64,000 bases of DNA, taken from contig OZ035962.1 in assembly GCA_964034945.1 (NCBI GenBank), forward strand, positions 82,171,942 to 82,235,941. Direction: 5' to 3'. Numbering within the stretch: position 1 is the stretch's first letter; each line of letters begins with the position of its first letter. Shown piece after piece: positions 21,413 through 31,393 of this stretch. The notes beneath the pieces were generated by a model. The model was not told the origin of the DNA, searched no databases, and saw nothing but the letters and a program-made list of their open reading frames with translations. Both the position numbers and the translations under genes were made by a program. This stretch comes from Chrysopilus asiliformis. Its lineage: Eukaryota > Arthropoda > Insecta > Diptera > Rhagionidae.

Positions 21413-23190
21413 AAAAAAAAATTTTTTTTGTTGTATTTTTATTTTACTCAACTGTGTCGCACTCAAAATTTATATTCTACAAAAGTTTCCATATTTATCT
21501 CCTTTTTGTTCAAAATTTTTCAAACGCAACAATACTGATTGGAGTCCAATAAATTCCGTATGTTTCACCAATAAATTCTGTCCCAACATAAACGAAATCC
21601 GAAAATTTCATATAACACCAGCAAATATCGCAAATTCTCGAAGGTAAGGTTGACAAAACTTTTCCAATGAAGGTGAGTTAATTAAATAAATCAACACCCT
21701 TCAAAGTAAGATAATCAAAATAAAAAAAAAGTACTCCGAGGACAAACAGATAAATTTCAAAACAAACATCAAATAACAAACACAAAATTTTTAGGCTTCA
21801 GTAATTTTCGTCCCTTTTTACCTATAAGCGTGCGATAATCCATAGAACTAACAAACATTTTTCCCCAGGGATAACAACGTCAAGCACGGGTTCGTCTCAA
21901 ATACACGGCACAGTCACACACCATCCCGCAACACCTCTACCCAAATGTCGCATTGGATCATCCGGTCTCCCTCGGCTCTCGTTCATCGCTTTGTCCTTCG
22001 GCTATGTAAAGCGACAAGACAGCAAAAACGTAGCGTAACGAATCGGGAAAAATAAGAAAAAAATCGCAGTCCTGGGTTAATGTGAAATACTTGGAATTAC
22101 TCCGTAATATTTATCCTGATGGAATAGAGTGAAGCGACAGAAATATACACACAAATAAATGTATGTATTTGGAAATGTATTTGGTACCCAAAACGAAAAT
22201 ATCTTGGAGAAAAAGTAGATACTGGCATCCGGATAGAATAAATAAAATTCACCGCTGAATATCACTTTGATTAAGTGTCCTATTTCGAAAGGGGAAATCT
22301 AATTAATTTAATCAGAGGTGGCCAAAAGATCTCTTATAGATGTCCGGTCATTTGTGTTTTGCTAAAGGTCAATGTACCTACCTGGAAAACTTTTATGGAG
22401 TTTAATTTTAAATGATTTGCGAATTATAAAAAATGTTTAAAATTTATCGATGAAAATAAACTTCTTTAAAATACTGGATTATGAGGTTTTTACTGGGAAA
22501 AACATATCTAAAGAATTTAAAAATTATATAACAAAAATTATTAAGAGAAAATTTTTACAATTTGAGCAACGCCTTCAAAAAATTGGAAAAATTGAGGACA
22601 CAAACGAATATCGCCTCTTAATTGTTATCGTGTACCAAACGCTATTTTTGACTTCTTCAAATAATGAAGGGGGGTTAGGTTTTGGTCCAACCTCTTTCAA
22701 ACGCGCCAGATCCCGGATCTCTAACGCTTTTAATAGCCGAGAAAACCACTATGAAAGAACCGTCGGTTTGCAAGAAAATTGTTAAAAATAATTTTTTTTT
22801 ACACTATAATGAGAATATCTTGAGAACATAGAAACATATAAATTGACGGTCAAAAACAAGTGGTGAAACCTATTATTTCCTTTAATTTATTTTTCAGTTT
22901 TCGATAAAACGCCAAAAACTTTTTTTTTAAATAACGGTAAATCTCGAAAACGGTTCGAGATATGGAGTTCTTGTGTAAAGCAAAAATATGGCAAATTTTA
23001 ATACCTTCAATTTCTTCATATGAACCACTATCGAGAAATGCTTAGTTTCGGAGAAAAACGCTAAAAACCAAATCTAGTTTTATTGCAAATTCAATTTTCA
23101 CAACGGTTATTCACCAACGTTTTGAAAACGAAATTTTTGAAAATCCCTTTACTCTCAAAATATTGCTACGACGAAAATCTTTTGCCATAA
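21413..23190. other. AT-rich stretch; one candidate exon inside
   Basis: Apart from the candidate at 21869-22053, the region has a 111-codon frame (22450-22785), Lys/Ile/Asn-rich at first and unrecognised, and a zone of CTCGAAAA-type motifs (22800-23060). No recognisable gene. Confidence 0.35.
21869..22053 (+). other. Candidate host exon (unproven)
   Basis: A pyrimidine-rich tract ending in CCCCAG (21863-21868) looks like a splice acceptor. The following segment is distinctly less AT-rich than its surroundings and open in two frames. One frame runs to a stop after GGGAAAAA at about 22053. The other could be spliced out at the TATGTAAAG donor at 22005/22006. Both peptides are Ser/Thr/His-rich and low in recognisable features. 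I know of no family match, and chance openness over ~180 bp is possible. Confidence 0.22.
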
Positions 23191-23812
23191 ATTAATTTCA
23201 CGATAAATATTATAGTCCTGTAAGGATAACATGATTATGAATTTCCTCAAATTTTCCGGAAAAAATCTCATCTTGAAGTTTTTGGGGTCGCTGAATCCGA
23301 TTCTGGCTTTAAAAAAATCCGTAAGGGTACCGAAAGGTCCTGTAAAGATAACGTGTTTATCCTTTTCCTTAAATATTCCGGAAAAAATCTCATCTTGGGG
23401 TTTTTGAGGCCACTGCACTCAGAAAAATGGAGGCTAACTCGACGACCTACATACGGCGTAATTGGCCTCGGGCAGGCGCGCGTTCGCCTGCATGTGGGCA
23501 AGTAAAACTGAGTTGACCTGTGGTCGGAGAAATTCTGAAATTAAGCCACCAGCAGGTGAAGTAGGGCATTGGGAGCTGCACGAGTTGACCTTAGACAGGT
23601 TAACTCTGACCGCTAGCTGGCTTACAGACACCTCTGTAAGGTCAGAGTTAACCTGACAAAAAGTTGACCTGGACATTTTTCTGAGTGTGAATCCGATGCT
23701 GACATTAAGAAGTCTATAAGGATAGCGGAAGGTCCCGTTAGGATAATGTGATTATCCTTTTCATTTTGGATTTTTATTCTTGATTAGTATAAAAAGACTA
23801 AAAAGGATAAAA
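23190..23812 (+). mobile_element. Helitron-like minisatellite repeat, copy D (interrupted)
   Basis: Opposite orientation to A-C. Two minisatellite units carry GTCCTGTAAGGATAAC, CTCAAATTTTCCGGAAAAAA and GGGGTCGCTGAATCCGATTC. A CACT-type MITE splits the second GGCCACTGAATCCG block (23416-23687), and the repeat resumes with TGAATCCGATG and GGAAGGTCCCGTTAGGATAA. It ends at TTGATTAGTATAAAAAGACT, next to the palindromic module 23830-24012. The GTCT head is missing, so it is 5'-truncated. Confidence 0.6.
23414..23689 (+). mobile_element. CACT-ended MITE (272 bp), copy 1
   Basis: Element 23416-23687 begins CACTCAGAAAAATG and ends CATTTTTCTGAGTG, a perfect 14-bp inverted repeat, with TG on both sides as a possible 2-bp duplication. 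The Helitron-like repeat around it is colinear once the element and one TG are removed. The interior is strikingly GC-rich (CGGGCAGGCGCGCG near 23470) and contains paired GACCGCTAGCTGGCTTACAG and GGTCAGAGTTAACCTGAC blocks. CACT ends with a 2-3 bp duplication suggest the CACTA/EnSpm superfamily. A second, inverted copy lies at 38871-39154. Confidence 0.75.
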
Positions 23813-23829
23813 TTAAAAACAAAAATTTA

Positions 23830-24012
23830 AGTTTTTATTTTTAAAAAATGCACTATAAAGAAAAAAATAATTTTTTGGACACTGTGTATCAGAAATAAAA
23901 GCGAGATAAAGGGGTAAAAAATAAAATAAATATTTATCTCGCTTTACTTTCTGATACACACCGCCCAAAAAAAAAAATTTTTTCTTTTTAGTGCATTTTT
24001 TAAAAAACAAGC
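23830..24012. repeat. Palindromic CACTAAAAAG-module, complete copy
   Basis: Arms TTTTTAAAAAATGCACTA on the left and TAGTGCATTTTTTAAAAAAC on the right are complementary, and continue through AATAATTTTTTGG and GTATCAGAAATAAAAGCGAG to a short centre near 23915. One small palindromic MITE, or the hairpin end of the adjacent Helitron-like repeat. Confidence 0.6.
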
Positions 24013-24135
24013 TTTTTTTAAAAAAAAGAATTAAACAGTTTTTCCGCAATTTCTCCTCAAAGTTTAAAAGTTGATTATGTCAAAAGTACGTTTGGGCGTT
24101 GATACAAGATAAGAATCCATCAGGGACGATATGTA

Positions 24136-25039
24136 TATACCGTATGCGTCATAAAAATCTGGAAAATTCATATTAAATTGAAACCGTTTAATAAAACACA
24201 GAAGTTGAACGAAAAAAAATGTTTTTTGCTCTAAACTAAATCTTACATACTAGTAAAAAAAATTATTCAAAATGTCCATCTCCAGCATTTACGAACTTCT
24301 CCAAACGGGGCCTGTGTTTCTTGCAGGTCAATATTAAATAAGACTCCGGCTTGTCGTTCCATGCGATGGTAATGGTGGACTTCAGGGCTGCACATTACTG
24401 TAAGCCTTAGCTCCAGTCTTAGCCTTAACATGTGCCTATATTAAAAAATCCAGGGGATTAAGGTCTGGAGAGCTCGGTGACCACATGTCCTTAGATCAGA
24501 AGTTTTTTAAATTATTGGTTTTTTAAATTATCCAGATTTGGGTACTTCTGGCAGTGTGGCACGGCGCCCCGTCTTGTTGAAACACGTAAAACACATCATT
24601 ACCGTAGGTTGACTCTATCGAAGGTTTTACATGACTCTCCAAGATGTCATTACCGGATTCCTTCTGATCCTTCCTTTGATTGCCCTAATCAACACTGGAG
24701 CCCTTACTGAAATGGGTCTACCGATTCCAGATTGCTGCCTAACTATTCCTCTGGCCAAACAAGTCGCTCTTACAGCATAAACAGTTGACAACGTTACGTT
24801 TAATTCATTGGAAATCGCCGTATTGGACTTCCGCGCGTGGACCAACTTCATGATATTCACTTTTCGAGCCTCCCCCAAGTTGCTATATTTATAAACATTT
24901 AATTTTTTGGCTCAATTATGTAAGAAGTTGTATTTACAAACCCTTTCAAACGTAGTACAAATTAATAAGCAACCATTATCTCCTTGAAAATACTTGCAGT
25001 AGGTACTAGATTCCAGATTTTTATGACGCATACGGTATA
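24136..25039 (-). mobile_element. Mariner/Tc1-like element with intact ends
   Basis: TA at 24136-24137 and 25038-25039 flank a 900-bp element (24138-25037). Its ends, starting TACCGTATGCGTCATAAAAA, are a perfect 26-bp inverted repeat. It contains a broken minus-strand transposase (24878 down to about 24270). Full-length Tc1/mariner elements are about 1.3 kb, so this one has lost several hundred bases internally. Perfect ends mean it could still be mobilised by a transposase supplied elsewhere, or that it inserted recently. Confidence 0.85.
24270..24878 (-). pseudogene. Tc1/mariner transposase pseudogene
   Basis: The N-terminal part (24878-24627, 83 codons open) contains a helix-turn-helix: HARKSNTAISNELNVTLSTV, followed by GIGRPISVR, a basic linker with the GRP motif typical of Tc1/mariner DNA-binding domains. 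A stop follows SWRVM. About 45 bases later, the motif FQQDGAPCHTA (about 24551-24586), which holds the second catalytic Asp, appears. SPDLNPLDF (about 24445-24484), which holds the third acidic residue of the mariner/maT type, follows after further stops. The segment that should carry the first catalytic Asp is deleted. It is not functional. Confidence 0.8.
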
Positions 25040-25707
25040 TATATTTTTTTTTTTTTTGGTTTTAATGCTGCTGTCACACTATCTCAGCTACCTCTTCCCC
25101 CTACAGTTAACTTATTTTATGGACAGCCGATGTTTTACCTGGTGGAGGATAACGTGAAAGAGAAGTTTCGTTACGGTAAATATGTATATTTAAAAATTAC
25201 AAACAGAAACATTCAAGTTTTTGTAAACGTCTTTAACCTTCATACGTCCCTTATTCTGATGCACGCTAAGTATCTTAATGGTCATTTTCGACCAATGCGT
25301 AGTTTATCGATGAAAAGTTCTTGATAAGTATGTTTTCTGCAATATTTAATATTTGTATTTCAGTATCTTAAAATTACAAAAACAAAAGTATTTTTTTAAC
25401 AAAAAGAAAATAATAGTTCATTTTTATATACCTAGTAAAAAAATAAGTTACATATTTCATTTTTGTATAAAATATGGAAAAAAAACTTTTTTTGTTGCTT
25501 GAAATGGCTCTGATTGCTACAGAATTAATTTATCTTTTAGAAAAAAAAAAATTTTAGGATTCATGATCATCGTCATATTCGAAAACTTCATCATCTGACG
25601 AGAAATATTGATCATTTTCTGATATATTCATGGCTATTCTGGAATCCGAAGTTAACACGTAAAACCAAACACAGTCGATTTGATTCGAAACTCAATTGGT
25701 ATTCTGG
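25040..25707. other. AT-rich stretch, no recognised gene
   Basis: A short T-run follows the mariner end. The 64-codon frame at 25130-25324 has no recognised domain. Confidence 0.35.
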
Positions 25708-25877
25708 TACAGTAGAGCACATCGAATTTCGCATAATTTTATGTACATTTATCCGTGTTTTGAATTTATCCGTGTATATTTCTATGAAAAATGCTTGAGA
25801 ATCCTCCAGGCACAAATTTTGCGTGCAATTAAAAGTTTTGCATTTAAGCGGGTTGCATTTAAGTGTGTTTTACTGTA
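25708..25877. mobile_element. TA-flanked CAGTA-ended MITE (166 bp)
   Basis: TA (25708-25709) precedes CAGTAGAGCAC and TA (25876-25877) follows GTGTGTTTTACTG. The ends CAGTA...TACTG with a TA duplication match the pogo/Tigger style. Internally, CGAATTTCGCATAA and TTGCATTTAAGCGGG are weakly complementary. No coding capacity. Confidence 0.5.
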
Positions 25878-26542
25878 TTCTGAAATATGCAAAATGTAAT
25901 TCTACCCTTAAAACGGTACTTGATCATAGTGAATCCAACATAAGTAAGACGCAACGGATTCAAGAATACAAATTGAGGGGAAATCGATCACACTGAACGC
26001 TATTTCGGATTCCAGAATAGGCATGATTATCTTCAATTTCGGAGACCTCTTCTTCTTCGTCGCTTATCATATTCAAGTCTTCAATTTCCGAATTCGTCAA
26101 ATTTTGATTACACATTTTTCAAATTCAAGCTATATTTTTCGATAAAGTAATTGTTTTCTTCATTCAACAAAATAAGTAAAAAATATTTATTATCTTGATA
26201 TAACCGTGAGAGAAACGCAGTGTAAAATAATATTAGAAAGAATTCACTTTTTAAAATTTCAATAGTAATGACTAAATTTGATGCTTTCAAGAATATCACG
26301 GAAAATATCAGGGCATACTATTTTTAAAAAATGTTTAAACCTGATTACGGTCATTTTCGACCAAAGGGCCTTCAATGTGAGTTTTTTAACCGACTTCCAA
26401 AAAGGAAAAGGTTCTCAATTCCACCTGAATATTTTTTTTTTTTTTTTTTTTAATGTATGTTCACGCTTAACTTTTTACTGGGTGGACCGATTTTGGTCAT
26501 CCCAAAGAGAAAGTTGTAGAGAAAGTTCCTGGTTGGACCCTG
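25878..26542. other. AT-rich stretch, no recognised gene
   Basis: A Glu/Asp-type GAA-rich patch near 26040-26100 does not form a defensible exon. A T-run ends at 26450. Confidence 0.35.
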
Positions 26543-26850
26543 GTTCATTCATGGGCAAAAATGGACCATTAGGGGGGGTACCCCCCATACAAACGAAAAC
26601 GTTTTTTCCGAATTTCTCAAAAACGGTGCATCTTATCAAAAAAGTCTAAGAATTAAAGTTATTTAGAATATGATTCTACATAAAACTCCCATACATCAAA
26701 ATCCGATTGGAATAAATTTTAAAAAATCTGATTGGAAAGTTCGACTTCAAAGTGTAATTTTGGTACAAGTGCTCAAATTAAGATACCAATATCACCATAC
26801 AGGTTTTCAATAATTGCCAGATTGGCAATTATAGCTTTTGTTATGTTTTT
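26543..26850 (+). mobile_element. HINE/mini-me-like element, copy 3 (5'-truncated)
   Basis: Retains the body from GGGCAAAAATGGACCATTAG through CTCAAAAACGGTGCATC. It also keeps the 3' subterminal repeat TATCACCATACAGGT, the stem-loop ATTGCCAGATTGGCAAT (26812-26828) and the GCTTTTGTTATG tail. The 5' end with the GTCY core is missing. A hAT MITE has inserted just beyond the tail. Confidence 0.75.
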
Positions 26851-26856
26851 ACGTTG

Positions 26857-27120
26857 TGTTCAGTCAGAGCCGTATTAACAAGTTTGAGCGCCCTGGGCTA
26901 AATAAAATTTTGCACCCTTACATAGTTTTATTGTAAAAATGCAATTTCATTTTTTAAAATATTCTTTAATTCAAAACACAGTACTAACTTAAATTACAGA
27001 TACGCTAAATATAAAGAAAATTAAAAAAAAAAAGCAATCAAAATTTCATCGCCTCAGATCGATGGCGCCCCTGGTCTGTAGCCCAATTAGCCCTATGGTT
27101 AATTGGGCCTTGTGTTCAGT
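26857..27120. mobile_element. hAT-type MITE (248 bp) with perfect 8-bp TSD
   Basis: TGTTCAGT occurs at 26857-26864 and 27113-27120. Element 26865-27112 begins CAGAGCCGTATTAAC and ends with a partly matching inverted GGTTAATTGGGCCTTG (about 11 of 15 positions pair). CAGAGCC...ATTAA ends with an 8-bp duplication fit hAT. A GCGCCC/GGCGCC pair lies further inside both ends. Confidence 0.75.
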
Positions 27121-27300
27121 ACAACACAAGGAAGGTTCTTTTATATATTTCCCCCGTGTTAACCTACCCCTTCAAACCCCTCCCTGCTTGGGATATCGAG
27201 TAAAATTCTTTGTATTGTGTTCAGTACAATATTTGGAAGATTCTTTTGTATATTTCTCATCTGCGGACTTATCCCCTCAAACCCTTTGTAATTTTACCTA
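27107..27300. repeat. Diverged tandem duplication, ~106-bp period
   Basis: TTGTGTTCAGTACAA at about 27111 recurs at about 27217. Both are followed by GGAAG.TTCTTTT.TATATTTC and CCCTCAAACCC-like blocks. The copies have diverged moderately. The upstream copy of TTGTGTTCAGT at 26855 is the hAT target duplication. Confidence 0.6.
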
Positions 27301-27330
27301 TATTAAAAATTGAAACTAAAAACGTTCGAA

Positions 27331-27797
27331 ATAAAAAAAATTTTTCTAAAAAAAATAAAACCGACTTTAAAAAAAAACTGAAAAGAGAAAAAAGCACTAA
27401 AAAGAAAAAAATAATTTCAAACTATGTCCATTAATAGCGTATTTGAAATTTGGCTTTTTTGAAGTGGCGTTAAATTTGCAACTAAAATAAATTACATACT
27501 TTCTAACCCTTAAGGCTAATCGTTTACATACTTTCTAACCCTTAAGGCTAACTAAGAACTAAGATCGACTCCAAAAATTTTGTTGTCAAACAGATTAACT
27601 ATAGACACGGCTCTTACAATAGAAATTTTACAACGATTTTATTTAGTGTAAATTTAACGCCACTCCAAAAAAGCCAAATTTCAAATACGCTATTAATGGA
27701 CATAGTTTGAAATTATTTTTTTCTTTTTAGTGCTTTTTTCTCTTTTCAGTTTTTTTTTTAAAGTCGGTTTTATTTTTTTTAGAAAAATTTTTTTTAT
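27331..27797. mobile_element. 467-bp near-perfect palindromic element
   Basis: Arms of about 145 bp (27331-27477 and 27651-27797) are almost perfectly complementary, starting ATAAAAAAAATTTTTCT and ending AGAAAAATTTTTTTTAT. A TA at each end could be the target duplication. The 173-bp centre contains a tandem CATACTTTCTAACCCTTAAG repeat (two units). Part of each arm (GCACTAAAAAGAAAAAAATA) is shared with the palindromic modules at 1403 and 23830. The identical C-terminal peptides on the two strands are a consequence of the arms. Confidence 0.8.
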
Positions 27798-30335
27798 ACA
27801 CAAATATCTGACAACTTTTTTTATTTTATTCATTGAATAAGGTGTATTTGAGATGTAGGAAAAAAAATCTACTAATTTTAACTTTTTTCGTGTTTGAATA
27901 AGAAAAAATGGTTTCTGACTTTTCACTGTGTGTATTTCTTAAGTGAAAGGCTTGACCCATGTCAAATGAAAAGTTTTTTAATTTGTTTATCTAGCAGTAA
28001 ACTGTGACGATTTATCCATTCATGAATCTTTTGGGAATTGTATTTGAACGAAATGTCGTCAACGAAAACAGCACGGAACGCACTATGAAAATTTTAAAAT
28101 CCAATACCATAATCCAGGCGGATGTTTTCAGAAAAGCTCAAAATCCCAAATGGGAAAAGTATGAGTGGTTTTTGGATTTCGGAAAATAAGTATTATTCAT
28201 ATTTCTATACTTATAGAAGTTGAAATATAGTGGAGTATTCTTCCATTTTCTCTGTCCTTGTTCTAAATATGAAAAGCAATCCTGTTAGCCAAGCACCATC
28301 AAAAACGAAACAATCAAGTTTCAAACAATTTTCGGGTAAAATTTTCCATGAATACAAATGAGTACTGTGAATTATTGGAGGGTAACTGTTACACAGGAGA
28401 CAATCTCTCTTAATTATGTTGAAACATATAACTAAACCACAAACGGTCTGAACTTTTGGCCTCCGTCGTCATCGTCTCTTCGGGAATAAATGTTTGCTCG
28501 GTTCATTTGAAATTTCCCTGATACCATTGCTGGCCACATGCAAGCTAAAAACGCCTGCAAATCTAAAAAGGATACTTCTTGGTTCAACGATCGATTTCTG
28601 AACAAACTCTACAAGTACAGGACTTTCATTTCTATATTCTGCTACAGTTATGTTATATTAATGGAATTTATTTAAATATTATGGGATTCAAAGGCTCCTA
28701 CAGAATCCTGTCATGTCCTTTTTCCTCATACTCGTATTTATAGGTAAGTATCTGACACCACTCCACTTTGAAATGCATCAGTAGCGACAGCATTTTATTC
28801 TCTGTTCACTTATTCATTTTACACGCGCTGCTCCATAAAACCAACCCCAACAATGGGCGTTTGGAAAATTTGGGGGTTGATAAATGAGTGAAAAGCCATC
28901 CGACATGATAACTATGCTGTGCGGTTCAAATAAATGTCGGCAAAGTGAAAACCTCTGTCTGGTATTGAAACTTGTTTTCATTGAATTTTTAAATGACGAC
29001 CACTTGCGTCAGTACAAAAGTTCAGTTGCGGTTTTCATTGGTGAAAAATTTTATATTTTTCCAGTTTTTTTTTGTGTCTCCGAAAGCATGAAAAATTCAC
29101 CAAAACATTGTTGCATGGAATTTCATCAAATGAAGTTTTTTATATTAATCAAATTAAAACTTTTTACAGTGAAATTCGCAACTGTTTTTATCAGCTTAAC
29201 GAAAACATAAATTTCAATGTGATTTCTTTCATTTTCACATTTTTATAAAATGTATTTTTAATAATTATAATAACATTTTTTTACGATTTCATACAAATTT
29301 GTTGCAATATTATTTTACTTCAGTTTTATTTACATTCTTTCTCAAAATATTTTATATCCGAGGATTTTTGCAGAAAAATAATTGCACAAAAAGCTTCTGT
29401 GTGGAGGAAAAATTCATGAAGGTGTGAACGTTTCCGTAATTTAAATTCTTTATTTATTATGTAAAATTTTAATTTGATTGTAATTTTAATCACAAAACAA
29501 ACACCAATCATGTAACTTTTTTTAGAGTTTACATTATTTTAATGCGGTCAATTAAACAAAATGATTTTGTCATTAAAATTGATTCAAATCAATTATAAAA
29601 TTTATTTAAAATTTCTTTTATCCGACCATAAAATATTTATAGAGGACCTTGGGTTTATGAACGCTTCGGTTTGTGAACGATTCACACAGGTTGTGTCAGA
29701 AGGCCATATGAAGATGTATATGTTGACGACGAGTAAACAGCTAATTCTAATATTAACTAACTAGTAGGTATGGTATAACGAGGCATACAAAGCCCCATAA
29801 AATACGGCACGTTAAATTTGATCCTTTTACACTCCCCCTCCCCCCCCCCCCCCCCTGTCCATTTGAAAAAATTGTGTCACACTTCCGCCTACTCTCCTTC
29901 ACAATCCGTCTAAAAAACGTGACATTACTAAGACCCCCCTCACCCACCTAATTTTAAAAAGTGCTAAAAAAAGTTTTTTGAATTCACCTTGAAAAAAACA
30001 GTTTGTTAATTCAAAGAATGCTTCCGCCTGGTGTCGCGACTCAGAGTAAAGTAGACGGATTCGCTTTTCAATATCTCAGAATCTAAGTATCCTTCTAAGG
30101 ATATTTCGGGAAGGTGGTTGCAACGGCCTCATTATCCAGCATATAAAATTTATCTTAACGGCATCGTGTACTCTTACAAGGACAGAAAAGTTAGAATATT
30201 TTTCCCCTGTTACATTTGAAATAAAAAAAGGTTTACTCTTCAAGAAGCACACAGTAGTTCAGAAAAATTATACAAATTTGTTTCCAACGTGCGGATTTCG
30301 TTACAAAAATAATTGGTGCTTGGCCTATACAAAGA
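27798..30335. other. AT-rich stretch, no recognised gene
   Basis: Frames at 28004-28189 and 28884-29210 (108 codons) have no recognised domain. A 15-nt C run occupies 29841-29855, in a segment (29790-29950) resembling a truncated MITE with GCCCCATAAAATACGGCACG at its left end. Confidence 0.4.
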
Positions 30336-30799
30336 CTAGTTTGCATACCCGTCGTTGCCGGGTTAAAGTTTTTTGTATAAGTTTTAGAATACCAAAAAAA
30401 AACGGAAAAGAACTCAAAAACTTTTGAGAAAAATCTTATCCTTGCAGGACTTTCCGTTTCGAATTGGTCTAAAACGGATTCGTGATCAGCGACCTCGAAA
30501 ACCCCATAATGCCAATGTTTCCCGGGAAAAACGGGAAAAAGGATATTTTCGTTATCCTTACAGGACCTTCCATTTTGAATTTTGAAATTCTAACACCAGA
30601 TTCGTGATCAACGAGACCGAAAACCTCCAAGTGACACTTTTCACCCTCCTTATGGTCAGTATTCATTGCGAAAATCCAGGTTTTAAAACACCCAAACCCC
30701 CTCTACCCCCCGTTTACCACCACAGGGGTAAAATTTCGAAAAACCCCGCCTTAGTGAGCGCCTACGTGATGAATAGAACATACTGTTTCTAACGTATAA
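30336..30799 (-). mobile_element. Helitron with 3' end, minisatellite body
   Basis: On the minus strand the element ends with ACCCGGCAACGACGGGT (a hairpin), then ATGCAAACTAG immediately followed by T. This matches Helitron 3' rules: a stem-loop about 10 nt before CTRR and insertion next to T. The body has two ~120-bp units with GATCACGAATC anchors 122 bp apart and GGAAGGTCCTGTAAGGATAA. These are homologous to the units of copies A-D. The 5' end is not visible; a HINE-like element starts at about 30800. Confidence 0.7.
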
Positions 30800-31393
30800 T
30801 TATACCCGTATGGTGAAACCAAAGGGTACATTAACTTTGCCTTACCGTTTGTAACGCCAAGATCCCGTCATCACACACAAAAATGAATTACACCAGTGTG
30901 TTTAGAATGATGAAAAAAATTGAATTTTGCATGTCCGTCCGTCTGTCTGTCTGTCCGTCTGTCTGTCTGTCCGTCTGTCCGTCTGTCCGTCTGTCTGTCT
31001 GTCCGTCTGTCTGTCTGTGGCGCGGATTGCGGGCGCATGGATTGAGTTAGAGACTTGAAATTTTGCACAGATCCGTTTTTCGTAAAATGCGAGGCTAAGT
31101 TCGCTAATGGGCAAAAATGGACCATTAGGGGGGTACCCCCCATACGAACGAAAACTTTTTTTCTGAATATCTCAAAAACGGTGAATTTTATCAAAAAAGT
31201 CCAAGAACAAAAGTTATTTAGGATATGATTCTACATAAAACTCCCATACATGAAAATCCGATTGGAATAAATTTTAAAAAATTTTATTGGAAAATTTGAC
31301 TTCAAAGTGGAATTTTGATACAACTGTTCGCTGTTCACCATACGGGTTTTCAATAATTGCCAGATTGGCAATTATAGCTTTTGTTATGTTTTT
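30800..31393 (+). mobile_element. HINE/mini-me-like element, copy 2 (complete)
   Basis: Starts TTATACCCGTATGGTGAAAC. Has a TTTGTAACGCC head, a (GTCY)n core at 30935-31018 and the GAGACTTGAAATTTTGCAC block. Near the 3' end it carries a 3' subterminal repeat, CACCATACGGGT, then the stem-loop ATTGCCAGATTGGCAAT (31357-31373) and GCTTTTGTTATG. Copy 5 at 60583 has the same termini, which fixes the ends. Non-coding. Confidence 0.8.
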
